Below, piece by piece: positions 8,003 through 15,848 of a DNA stretch of 64,000 nucleotides. The translations under genes and the position numbers were made by a program. Origin of the DNA: Kineosporia succinea (lineage in GTDB: Bacteria; Actinomycetota; Actinomycetes; Actinomycetales; Kineosporiaceae). The notes under the pieces were generated by a model. That model did not search any database. It was not told the DNA's origin and was given only the letters and a program-made list of their open reading frames with translations. Location: NCBI RefSeq assembly GCF_030811555.1, contig NZ_JAUSQZ010000001.1, positions 496,001-560,000 of the forward strand, in the 5' to 3' direction. The first letter of the stretch is position 1, and the number at the start of each line of letters is the position of its first letter.

Positions 8003-9414
8003 ACTACCGCTCGCTGTCGCTGTGGCTCGACCAGGTGGCGGAGGCGGGTGATCCGCTCACGCCGCGGGCGCCGCTCGACGGTGATCTCGACGTCGACGTG
8101 TGCATCGTCGGAGGCGGGCTGACCGGCCTGTGGACGGCGTACTACCTGCTGCGCGCCGAGCCGACGCTGCGGGTGGCGGTGCTCGAGGCGCAGATCGCGG
8201 GCTTCGGGGCGAGTGGCCGTAACGGCGGCTGGTGCTCGGCGCTGTTCCCGTCCGGCTTCTCGTCCCTGGCCCGGCGGCACGGGGCCGACGCGGCGACGGC
8301 GATGCGACGCGCGATGAACGACACCGTCGAGGAGGTCGGGCGGGTCACCGCGGCCGAGGGCATCGACTGCGACTTCGTGCGCGGCGGCACGATCGAGCTG
8401 GCACGCTCGGCGGCACAGCTGACCCGGGTGCGGTCGGCGGTCGAGGCCGATGCCGCCCGGGGCGGTCTCGACGGTTACGAGATGTGGGACGACGCGGTCA
8501 CCTCCACGCGTGTGCGGGCTTCCGGGGTGGTCGGCGCCGGGTACACCCCGCACTGCGCACGGCTCCATCCCGCCCGGCTGGTGCGAGGACTCGCCACCGT
8601 GGTGGAGGGTCTGGGCGCGCTGGTGCTCGAGCAGACCCCGGCCCTGGAGATCCTCCCCCGTACCCCGGACAACGGCGCCGGTGGGGCCGGGCCGCGGGTG
8701 CGCACCGAGCGGGGCACCGTGTACGCGCAGCACGTGGTGCGCGCCACCGAGGCCTGGACGTCACAGCTTCCCGGCACCCGGCGGGCGATCGCGCCGATCT
8801 ACTCACTGATGGTGGCGACCGAGCCGCTGCCGCCCGAGTTCTGGGACCGCGTGGGCCTGAGCCGGGGCGAGACCTTCACCGACGCACGGCATCTCGTCAT
8901 CTACGGCCAGCGCACCGCCGACGACCGCATCGCCTTCGGCGGGCGCGGGGCGCCGTACCACTTCGGCTCCCGCATCGCCCCGGCGTCCGACCGCGACGAC
9001 CGGGTGTTCGGTGCGCTGCGCCGCACCCTGACCGACCTGTTCCCCGACCTGCGCGGTTTCGGGTTCACCCACGGCTGGGGCGGACCGCTCGGCATCGCCC
9101 GCGACTGGAACGCCTCGGTCGGGCTCGACCCCGCCTCGGGCATCGCCTGGGCCGGCGGTTACGTGGGCGACGGCCTGTCCACCACGAACCTGGCCGGGCG
9201 CACCCTGACCGACCTGCTCCTGCGGCACGACACCGACCTCGTGCGCCTGCCCTGGGTCGGCCACCGCTCGCGGCGCTGGGAGCCGGAACCGCTGCGCTGG
9301 CTCGGCACCAACGCCGGGCTGCGCGCGATGACCGCGGCCGACGTGGAGGAACGGGTCACCGGACGCGAGTCGGTGGCCGCCCGCCTGATGGCCCCCTTCC
9401 TGGGCGGTCACTGA
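7999..9414 (+). CDS. FAD-dependent amine oxidoreductase (DAO family)
   Basis: 471-residue flavoprotein. The ADP-binding motif CIVGGGLTGLWTAYYLL is near residue 36 and GFGASGRNGGWCSALFP near residue 72. The C-terminal part has HGWGGPLGIARDW and a second flavin contact in GIAWAGGYVGDGLSTTNLAG, as in gamma-glutamylputrescine/glycine oxidases. The GTG at 7999 overlaps the previous stop by 4 bp. It is the fourth gene of the lrp-led operon and resembles the truncated oxidase at 1-929. Likely oxidises a polyamine or its breakdown product with release of H2O2 and ammonia; substrate inferred. Confidence 0.85.
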   Translation: MNYRSLSLWLDQVAEAGDPLTPRAPLDGDLDVDVCIVGGGLTGLWTAYYLLRAEPTLRVAVLEAQIAGFGASGRNGGWCSALFPSGFSSLARRHGADAATAMRRAMNDTVEEVGRVTAAEGIDCDFVRGGTIELARSAAQLTRVRSAVEADAARGGLDGYEMWDDAVTSTRVRASGVVGAGYTPHCARLHPARLVRGLATVVEGLGALVLEQTPALEILPRTPDNGAGGAGPRVRTERGTVYAQHVVRATEAWTSQLPGTRRAIAPIYSLMVATEPLPPEFWDRVGLSRGETFTDARHLVIYGQRTADDRIAFGGRGAPYHFGSRIAPASDRDDRVFGALRRTLTDLFPDLRGFGFTHGWGGPLGIARDWNASVGLDPASGIAWAGGYVGDGLSTTNLAGRTLTDLLLRHDTDLVRLPWVGHRSRRWEPEPLRWLGTNAGLRAMTAADVEERVTGRESVAARLMAPFLGGH

Positions 9415-9416
9415 CC

Positions 9417-9438
9417 GGGCGACCACCACGTCCGCCAT
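9417..9438 (+). repeat. Dispersed 3'-end element, type B copy 1
   Basis: A 22-base sequence 3 bases after the oxidase stop that recurs at 18410-18431 with one mismatch, and resembles the GACCACGACGTCC element at 44339 and 56277. It lies in the 37-bp gap between convergent genes. Function unknown. Confidence 0.5.
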
Positions 9439-9451
9439 CGGCCTTCGACGA

Positions 9452-10324
9452 TCAGAGGTAGAGCGTGCGGTGGCGGCGGCTGCCCTCGACGTGCCCGACC
9501 GCCATACCGAGCCTGGTGGCCAGACGTGACGGACCCCCCGGCAGCAGCACCCCCGTGAGCGCCCGCAGCACCCCCACCCAGCTGCCGACGACCGCACGCG
9601 GGCCACGCCGCCGCATCCCGAGCGGGCGGAACTTGCGGTACAGGAGCACTTCCCCGACGCCGTAACCGCGTTCCTGCTCGAAGATCTCCCTCGGGCCGAG
9701 GCGGTAGCGGTAGTGCACGACCGCTCCGGGCACGAACACCGGCTGCACCCCGATGCCGGCCAGCCGCCAGGACAGGTCCAGGTCGTGCTGCGTGGGGAGG
9801 GCCTCGTCGAAGCCCCCGATCCGCTCCAGGGGTTCGCGGCGGGCGCCCATCGTGGCCCCGACCACGGCCGGCCGGAACCCGCACAGCGTGTCGATGCGGT
9901 TGACCTGCAACGGTTCCCGGCGGTGGCGGACGTCGACGGGATTGAGGCGCACCACGTCCAGCTCTCCCCCGGCGAGACCGGCCGTGGCCAGCACCTCGCC
10001 CATGCGCTGCAGATAGCCCTCGGCGACGAGGTCGTCGCTGTCGACGAAGACGAGCGCCTCTCCGGTGGTGCTCGCGATCCCGTGGTTCAGGCCCGCGGCC
10101 TGGTGACCCGGGTTCGGTACCCGCAGCACCCGGTAGCTCACCTCGGCGAACCTCGCGGAGAACGCCTCGGCCACCTCGACGGTCGTGTCGGTGGACGCGT
10201 TGTCCACCACCACGACCTCCCACCAGCCGGCGTAGGTCTGGCTCACGATCGATTCGAGGGTCTCCTCGAGGGTGCGGGCACTGTTGCGGCAGGTCACGAT
10301 GACGCTGAGGGTGGGGACGCTCAC
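9452..10324 (-). CDS. Glycosyltransferase family 2
   Basis: 290 residues, GT-A fold. The N-terminus LSVIVTCRNSARTLEETLES and VVVVDNASTDTT form the nucleotide-binding half, and VFVDSDD near residue 95 supplies the metal-binding DxD-type motif. GGFDEALPTQHDLDLSWRL contains the expected acidic acceptor-site segment (ED/HD-W region). No signal peptide or clear C-terminal membrane segment is seen. The GTG at 10324 faces the divergent gene at 10370. It is convergent with the amine oxidase and not part of that operon. Sugar and acceptor are unknown; a role in cell-surface glycan or secondary glycosylation is typical. Confidence 0.86.
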   Translation of the reverse strand: MSVPTLSVIVTCRNSARTLEETLESIVSQTYAGWWEVVVVDNASTDTTVEVAEAFSARFAEVSYRVLRVPNPGHQAAGLNHGIASTTGEALVFVDSDDLVAEGYLQRMGEVLATAGLAGGELDVVRLNPVDVRHRREPLQVNRIDTLCGFRPAVVGATMGARREPLERIGGFDEALPTQHDLDLSWRLAGIGVQPVFVPGAVVHYRYRLGPREIFEQERGYGVGEVLLYRKFRPLGMRRRGPRAVVGSWVGVLRALTGVLLPGGPSRLATRLGMAVGHVEGSRRHRTLYL

Positions 10325-10369
10325 GGGGGAAGTGTTTCACCGTGAGCGGTGCGGCCCAGGCTGGGGAGC

Positions 10370-10974
10370 ATGTCTGTGACCCGGCTGCTCGTGCTGCTGA
10401 TCGAGGAGCCGGAGGAGCCCTCGGTCTCCGGCTCCGGTCCCGGTTCGTCGAAACGGCGCCTGGACCACCGGCTGACGGTGGACGGGGACGCCGAGTTCCA
10501 GCGTCTCGTGCGGGAGGCGCTGTGGGGGCTGCCCCCTACGAGCCGGACTGGATCAGCGCGGGCATCTCGTTCTGGTGGGTGCTGAGCCGCGACGAGGTGA
10601 TCGCGGCCCTGGGCGCCCGCGGCAGCCTGCTCGAGGCGAGGCCGGCCGGTCTGCAGTTCGCCTCGGCCGGGTTCGACCCGAGCGCGGCGGGCACACCGGC
10701 GCACGTGGCCGAGATGTTCCCCTTCCAGGGCGCCATGCTGCGCGCCGAGGTGGAGGGGGTGCGGGCGGTGCGGTCGCGGGTGCGGGACGGGGAGTACGGG
10801 TTCGCCGGGGAGGACCCGGCGCGCATCCGGCCGGGCCGGCACCCGATGCGGCCCGCGGACGAGAACCCCGGCGGGAGAACGACGGCCGCCGCCGCGGGCT
10901 CGGCGGCCACCGTGGCGCTCGTGGCGGTCTCGCTCTGGTTCGGCGCGCGCACGTTCCGCCGGGAGTCCGCCTGA
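10370..10974 (+). pseudogene. Frameshifted gene for an unknown protein with a C-terminal membrane segment
   Basis: Two reading frames make one coding region. From 10370 to about 10530 the frame giving MSVTRLLVLLIEEPEEPS... EFQRLVREALWGL has ~90% G/C third positions; from about 10534 the next frame (-1), starting YEPDWISAGISFWWVLSRDE, carries the signal to the stop at 10974. The switch falls at a G5-CT-GC5 stretch (10524-10536). A missing base there, a true mutation, or a -1 ribosomal slip would each explain it. The C-terminus has one membrane segment (TVALVAVSLWFGA) after a polar linker. The GTG at 10376 has the better-spaced GGGGAG site and may be the true start. No family recognised. Confidence 0.6.
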
Positions 10975-10991
10975 TCGATCTTGATCATCAC

Positions 10992-11026
10992 TTAAGGCCG
11001 GGCCCGGAGAACGGGCCCGGCCTTAA
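10992..11026 (+). terminator. Strong hairpin terminator
   Basis: A perfect 15-bp stem (10992-11006 with 11012-11026) and 5-base loop lies 17 bp after the stop of the frameshifted gene and is followed by CTTTGAA. It is likely a rho-independent terminator, with a weak U tract. Confidence 0.75.
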
Positions 11027-11631
11027 CTTTGAATAGTGACCAATGATGTCTAAACGGACATACGGAATGACGCTTTCTTCATTTCGGGGCGATTCAAGGG
11101 GTTTACCCCGCATCGACATCACCCGAACGGGTGAGAAACGTGAATGCGTTCAATTGCCTGACCACCGGTCAGCCATCCACCCGGTCACGTCATCGAATTG
11201 TGACCGCCCCGACGGTGAACCGTCCCGGCGGGGCCGGTAAACAATCGCGGGGCGAACACAGAGCGACAATGCAGATCGTGACGTAGTCATTACCCAGCGA
11301 TCGGATCGAGCCGCAATTCCCGAATTCCGTACCAGCCAGTCACCACCTCCGTACGCTGCGTAGTACGCGACTCTGGAACTCGCTTCTAGCACAGCTGAAT
11401 GGCGAAAAGGTATTCACAGCGAGTTGCCGGACCCCCGCACGACGCATCACGCGATCATGACACTCCGTGATGGCCGCGAGGCTTATTGGGTGTTTACCCC
11501 CAACGTCCCCACAGTAATTGCCGGGCATTTCTGAATGCAGCTTCCCTGCCCTGACAACGTGTGTTTCCATGGTCGGACAGTGGGGAGGGCACAGCCGTTA
11601 GAGCCGCCAGCCCTCGATGACTGGAGACTCG
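11027..11631. other. Long A/T-richer intergenic region upstream of the roadblock gene
   Basis: About 600 bp with no frame showing high third-position G/C, so I call no gene. Visible structures: CTGACC-ACC-GGTCAG inverted repeat at 11158-11172, a hairpin at 11206-11234 (inner stem GACGG/CCGTC), and CGTAC...GTACG near 11351-11368. It probably holds the promoter and leader of the gene at 11632, and possibly a small RNA. Confidence 0.55.
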
Positions 11632-13254
11632 ATGAGCAATTCACAGCGGGGCTTCGCCGGCCTCCGCCAGCGCATGTCCCGCAACGAGCCGAAGCACGCC
11701 ACCCCGGGCCACCCGGCGAGCGCGATCCCCGCGCCGACGCCGACCGACTCGGGTGAGATGCCGGTTCCGTTGCGGCCCGACGACATGCGCGACGGCGACC
11801 GCATCGACCTGAATGTCTCACCGGAAGACCAGGAACACCTCTTCGCGTTCGAGCCGGGTGCCCCGTTGCCGGCCCGCACCCGCCGCCCCAAGCCGCAGCA
11901 GCCGCCGGTCGCCCCGCCCGAGCCGCAGGCGCGTCCCGGCGTTCCGCCCGTCACGGGCGCCCAGTCGATCATCGCGTCCGCCACCGTGATCTCGTCGACG
12001 TCCGGCACCTACCTGGTGTCGTCGTCGCCGATCGCCGACGAGGCCCGCCGCCGTGAGGAAGCTCTCCGGGCCGAGGCCGCGCGCCGCAGCATGACCAGTG
12101 GTCAGGTCGGGCCGCCCACCGGCGAGCAGCACTACCGCGACGAACCGGCTTACCTCGACACCCGGGCATCGCACGCCCCGCAGTCGTCGTACGACCAGTC
12201 CTACGGCTACGGCGGGTACGACGGCACGGGCTACGGCACGCCGCCCACGGGGTCCCCGGCCCGGACCGGCTCGGCACAGACCGGTTCGGCGGCGCCGACC
12301 GGTTCGCCCGCCCCCACGGCCCACGCTCACCAGAACCCGGCCGACCAGAACCCGGCCGGCCAGTACCCGGGTCACCAGAACGCGGGTCACCAGAGCCATC
12401 CCCTGACTCCCCCGGCTCCCCAGTTCCGCCCGGCCCCGCCGCAGAACCAGCAGCCGCAGTACCCGGCGCAGCCCCCGGTCCAGCACCGGCAGCCGCAGCC
12501 CCCCGCCCAGCAGCCGGTGCAGCAGCCGGTCCAGCAAGCGGTGCAGCACTCGGTCCAGCACCCCGCGCCGACCGCTCCGCCGCGACCGCAGTCCCCGAAC
12601 ACCGAGCCCATCGACCTCCGCCAGCTCCAGGTCCAGGCGGCCCCGGTGCGCCCGGCCGGTCACGACGCGCCCGACACCATGCGTCGCCGAACCGACCGAT
12701 CGGCGGATTGGTATCCGGACCGTCCTGCCGAAGGACAAGCAGAGAGTCATCTCGGCAGCCGGCCCCACGACCCGGCGGGCACCCCCGTCCGCCGCCCCCT
12801 TGGTTCCGGTCCGAGCGACCGGCCCGGAACCGCCCTGCAACTCCGCTCCCCTCACCCCAGCCTTCACGGCCGGAAGGAAGACAACGTGACGAACATCGAC
12901 ATCGTCCTCAAGGAAGCCATGCAGATCGACGGCGCCGTCGGCGTCGCGCTGGTGGACTACACGAGTGGCATGACGCTCGGCCAGGCCGGTGGCGGGACCC
13001 TGAACCTCGAGGTGGCCGCGGCGGGCAACACCGAGGTCGTCCGGTCGAAGCTGCGCACGATGGAGGCCCTGGGGCTGCGGGAGGGCATCGAGGACATCCT
13101 GATCACCCTCGACACCCAGTACCACCTGATCCGCCTGATCACCGACCAGTCCGGCATCGGCCTGTTCCTGTACCTCGCGCTCGACAAGCACCGCTCGAAC
13201 CTGGCCCTGGCCCGCCGCAAGCTGGCGAACCTGGAGCGCACCATCGAGATCTGA
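11632..13254 (+). CDS. Roadblock/LC7 domain protein with long disordered N-terminus
   Basis: 540 residues from the ATG at 11632 (GGAG 5 bases upstream). Residues 1 to ~415 are hydrophilic and low in complexity: Pro/Gln/Ala/Tyr-rich, with TGSAQTGSAAPTGS and many QxPVQ repeats. The last ~122 residues are a roadblock/LC7 (MglB-like) domain: IDIVLKEAMQIDGAVGVALV, YTSGMTLGQAGG and LFLYLALDKHRSNLALARR. Such domains dimerise and act on small GTPases or signal from sensor kinases; no GTPase partner is adjacent. An internal in-frame GTG at 12886 with GGAAGGA upstream could yield the domain alone. It ends before a bidirectional hairpin. Confidence 0.8.
   Translation: MSNSQRGFAGLRQRMSRNEPKHATPGHPASAIPAPTPTDSGEMPVPLRPDDMRDGDRIDLNVSPEDQEHLFAFEPGAPLPARTRRPKPQQPPVAPPEPQARPGVPPVTGAQSIIASATVISSTSGTYLVSSSPIADEARRREEALRAEAARRSMTSGQVGPPTGEQHYRDEPAYLDTRASHAPQSSYDQSYGYGGYDGTGYGTPPTGSPARTGSAQTGSAAPTGSPAPTAHAHQNPADQNPAGQYPGHQNAGHQSHPLTPPAPQFRPAPPQNQQPQYPAQPPVQHRQPQPPAQQPVQQPVQQAVQHSVQHPAPTAPPRPQSPNTEPIDLRQLQVQAAPVRPAGHDAPDTMRRRTDRSADWYPDRPAEGQAESHLGSRPHDPAGTPVRRPLGSGPSDRPGTALQLRSPHPSLHGRKEDNVTNIDIVLKEAMQIDGAVGVALVDYTSGMTLGQAGGGTLNLEVAAAGNTEVVRSKLRTMEALGLREGIEDILITLDTQYHLIRLITDQSGIGLFLYLALDKHRSNLALARRKLANLERTIEI
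12871..12888 (+). promoter_or_regulatory. Internal ribosome site and GTG start in frame with the roadblock domain
   Basis: GGAAGGA at 12872-12878 stands 7 bases before a GTG (12886) that is in frame with the 11632 gene and coincides with the first residue of the roadblock domain (VTNIDIVLKEAM). Translation from here would give a free ~122-residue protein, the usual length of stand-alone bacterial roadblock proteins. Confidence 0.5.
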
Positions 13255-13352
13255 GGGCGTACCCCCGCCCCGAGGGCGCTCGAGGCCCGGGCACAGCCCC
13301 AGACTGTGCGCAGCATCCGGTTCGACGGTTCCCTGAACATCACGCTCGACTG

Positions 13353-13382
13353 AGAAGGCCCCGGGTTCCCCCGGGGCCTTCT
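13353..13382. terminator. Bidirectional hairpin between convergent genes
   Basis: A 13-bp stem (13353-13365 with 13370-13382) and 4-base loop between the roadblock gene and the end of prpE; it can stop transcripts from both sides. U tracts are short. Confidence 0.7.
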
Positions 13383-13395
13383 TCGTGCGAAAGCC

Positions 13396-15276
13396 CTACG
13401 AGCGCAAGGTGGGCGTGAGCGCGTCCAGCACCGACGCGTCCTCGATCGTGCTCGGAACCGTGAACGGCACCCCGTCGGCGATCTCCCGCATGGTGCGCCG
13501 CAGGATCTTTCCCGAGCGCGTCTTCGGGAGCGCGGCCACCACGTCCACCCGCCGCAGGGAGGCGACCGCACCGATCTCGGTGCGCACCAGCGTCACCAAT
13601 TCGGTTTCCAGCTGGGCGACCGGCGTCTCGACGCCCGCCTTGAGCACCACGAAACCCCTTGGCTGCTGCCCCTTCAGCTCGTCGTGCACCCCGATCACCG
13701 CGCACTCGGCCACCGCCGGGTGCCCCGCGAGCACGGCCTCCATCGAACCGGTGGACAGCCGGTGCCCGGCCACGTTGATCACGTCGTCGGTGCGGCCCAT
13801 GACGAACACGTAGCCGTCCTCGTCCTTGAAACCGCCGTCGCCGGAGAGGTACCAGCCCGGGAAGGCGGACAGGTATGACGCGACGAAACGCTCGTCGTCC
13901 TGCCACAACGTGGGCAGCGTGCCCGGCGGGAGCGGCAGGCGGATGCAGATCGCGCCCTCCTCGGCGGGCCCGAGCGGCTGACCGGAGGGATCGAGCACCT
14001 GCACGTCATAGCCCGGGACCGGCACCGTGGGCGAACCGGCCTTGAGCGGAAGCGGTTCCAGGCCCACCGGATTCGCGCAGATCGGCCAGCCGGTCTCGGT
14101 CTGCCACCAGTTGTCGACGACCGGGACACCCAGCGTCGACGACGCCCACGCCCAGGTATCGGGATCGAGGCGCTCCCCGGCCAGGAACAGCGTGCGCAGG
14201 CTGCTGATGTCCCGGCCCTCGAGCAGTTCCGCCGAGGGATCCGCGCGGCGGATCGCCCGGAACGCGGTCGGCGCGGTGAACACCACGTTGACCTTGTGCT
14301 CCTCGACCACCCGCCAGAACGCGCCCGCGTCCGGGGTTCCCACCGGCTTGCCCTCGTAGAGCACGGTGGTGGCGCCGGCCAGCAGCGGCGCGTAGACGAT
14401 GTACGAGTGCCCGACCACCCAGCCCACGTCGCTGGCGGTGAACATGACGTCGCCCGGCCCGATGCCGAAGATGTTCTGCATCGACCAGCCCAGCGCCACC
14501 GCGTGCCCGCCGTTGTCCCGCACGATGCCCTTGGGCCGTCCGGTGGTGCCCGAGGTGTAGAGGATGTAGAGCGGGTCGGTCGCCTCCACCGTCACGCAGC
14601 CGGCGGGCGGCACCGCGTTGGGCGTCATGATGGTGCGCCACTCCACGTCTTTCGGCCCGAGCTCGGCCACCGCCTGCGGACGCTGCAGCACCACGACGGT
14701 CTCCGGCTCGTGCTCGGCGCGGCGCAGGGCCTCGTCGAGCAGCGGTTTGTACTCCACCACCCGGGTCGGCTCGAGGCCGCAGCTGGCCGCCACCACGACC
14801 TTCGGTCTGGCGTCGTCGATGCGCACCGCCAGCTCGGCCGGGGCGAAACCGCCGAAGACCACCGAGTGCACGGCGCCGATGCGGGCGCAGGCCAGCATCG
14901 CGACCACGGCCTCGGGCACCATCGGCATGTAGATGAGCACGGTGTCGCCCTTGCCCACACCGCAGGCCTCCAGCCCACCGGCGAAACGGGCCACCAGGTC
15001 GAGGAGTTCGGCGTAGCTGTAGGTGCGCTTCGTGCCGGTGACCGGGGAGTCGTAGATGAGGGCGGCCTGCTCGGCGCGCCCGGCGATGATGTGCCGGTCG
15101 AGCGCGTTGTAGCAGGTGTTCAGCCGGGCGCCGGGGTACCAGCGGTACAGCGGCGGATTCGTGTCGTCGAGGATCTGCTTCGGCCTGCGGATCCAGTTGA
15201 CGCTCCGCGCGGCATCACCCCAGAACGCGGCCGGATCGTCCAGGCTCCTGCGGTACTCGCCGGCGTAACTCGTCAT
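13396..15276 (-). CDS. prpE: Propionate-CoA ligase (propionyl-CoA synthetase)
   Basis: AMP-forming acyl-CoA synthetase of 626 residues, matching PrpE length. It has the AMP-binding signature YILYTSGTTGRPKGIVRDNG; RDNGGH after PKG and NWWQTETGWPI (rather than the TWWQTETG of acetyl-CoA synthetase) point to PrpE. The C-terminal domain includes GYYLSGD-like WYLSGDGG, GRTDDVINVAGHRLSTG and the catalytic, acetylation-prone Lys in TRSGKILRR. It activates propionate (probably also acetate, acrylate) with ATP and CoA in the cytoplasm. Monocistronic here. GAGGGAG precedes the ATG at 15276. No prpBCD genes are adjacent. Confidence 0.88.
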   Translation of the reverse strand: MTSYAGEYRRSLDDPAAFWGDAARSVNWIRRPKQILDDTNPPLYRWYPGARLNTCYNALDRHIIAGRAEQAALIYDSPVTGTKRTYSYAELLDLVARFAGGLEACGVGKGDTVLIYMPMVPEAVVAMLACARIGAVHSVVFGGFAPAELAVRIDDARPKVVVAASCGLEPTRVVEYKPLLDEALRRAEHEPETVVVLQRPQAVAELGPKDVEWRTIMTPNAVPPAGCVTVEATDPLYILYTSGTTGRPKGIVRDNGGHAVALGWSMQNIFGIGPGDVMFTASDVGWVVGHSYIVYAPLLAGATTVLYEGKPVGTPDAGAFWRVVEEHKVNVVFTAPTAFRAIRRADPSAELLEGRDISSLRTLFLAGERLDPDTWAWASSTLGVPVVDNWWQTETGWPICANPVGLEPLPLKAGSPTVPVPGYDVQVLDPSGQPLGPAEEGAICIRLPLPPGTLPTLWQDDERFVASYLSAFPGWYLSGDGGFKDEDGYVFVMGRTDDVINVAGHRLSTGSMEAVLAGHPAVAECAVIGVHDELKGQQPRGFVVLKAGVETPVAQLETELVTLVRTEIGAVASLRRVDVVAALPKTRSGKILRRTMREIADGVPFTVPSTIEDASVLDALTPTLRS

Positions 15277-15326
15277 CTGCGTGCTCCCTCATCGTGCACC
15301 CGTGGCACTCGTGGCACCCTGGCCCG

Positions 15327-15725
15327 GTGTCCTTCGACCCTGCAGATCTTCCCGCGACCGCCGGCCCGCTGCTGACCGACCGGCATCTGGCCACCCTCAC
15401 CACGTTGCGGGCGGACGGCAGTCCGCACGTCGTGCCCGTCGGTTTCACCTGGGACGCCGATGCTCGTCTGGTGCGGGTGATCTGTTCCGGCACCAGTGTC
15501 AAGGCTCGCAATGCCGCCCGGGGTGGGCGAGCGGCCGTGTCGGTGGTCGACGGGCGTTTCTGGCTCACCTTCGAGGGGCCCGCGCACGTGCTCGAGGACG
15601 CGCCGGCGGTGCGGGAGGGCGAGCGGCGGTACGCGGAGCGGTACCGGGAACCCCGCGAGAACCCGCAGCGGGTGGTCGTGGTCATCGCCGTGGACCGGGT
15701 GCTGGGGAACCTGCCGGTGGAGTGA
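15327..15725 (+). CDS. PPOX-class F420-dependent or FMN-binding protein
   Basis: 132 residues, about the size of Rv1155-type split-barrel proteins. LTDRHLATLTTLRADGSPHV followed by VPVGFTWDADARLVRVICSG and KARNAARGGRAAVSVVDG are typical of the actinobacterial F420/FMN-binding PPOX class (often N-terminal LxxxHLATLxTLRxDGxPH). The GTG at 15327 (VSFDPADLP) gives the usual N-terminus; a GTG at 15294 is in frame but overlaps the prpE promoter area. Divergent from prpE by 50 bp. Role: reductase or flavin carrier on an unknown substrate. Confidence 0.8.
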   Translation: MSFDPADLPATAGPLLTDRHLATLTTLRADGSPHVVPVGFTWDADARLVRVICSGTSVKARNAARGGRAAVSVVDGRFWLTFEGPAHVLEDAPAVREGERRYAERYREPRENPQRVVVVIAVDRVLGNLPVE

Positions 15726-15848
15726 CGTGGGTGGGCCGCGGCCGGGGCCGGGGCGCGAGGTGGCTCCGGGGCGCACCCACCGGCGGGCGTGATCACCCCC
15801 GCATGATGCGGGGAGCGGGGTTGCGGGAGGGTTGCGGCCGCTCGTGGC

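Noticed and set aside
11043-11570. Small open frames of 65-80 codons in the gap before the roadblock gene
   Set aside because: No ribosome sites, no third-position G/C bias and overlapping on both strands.
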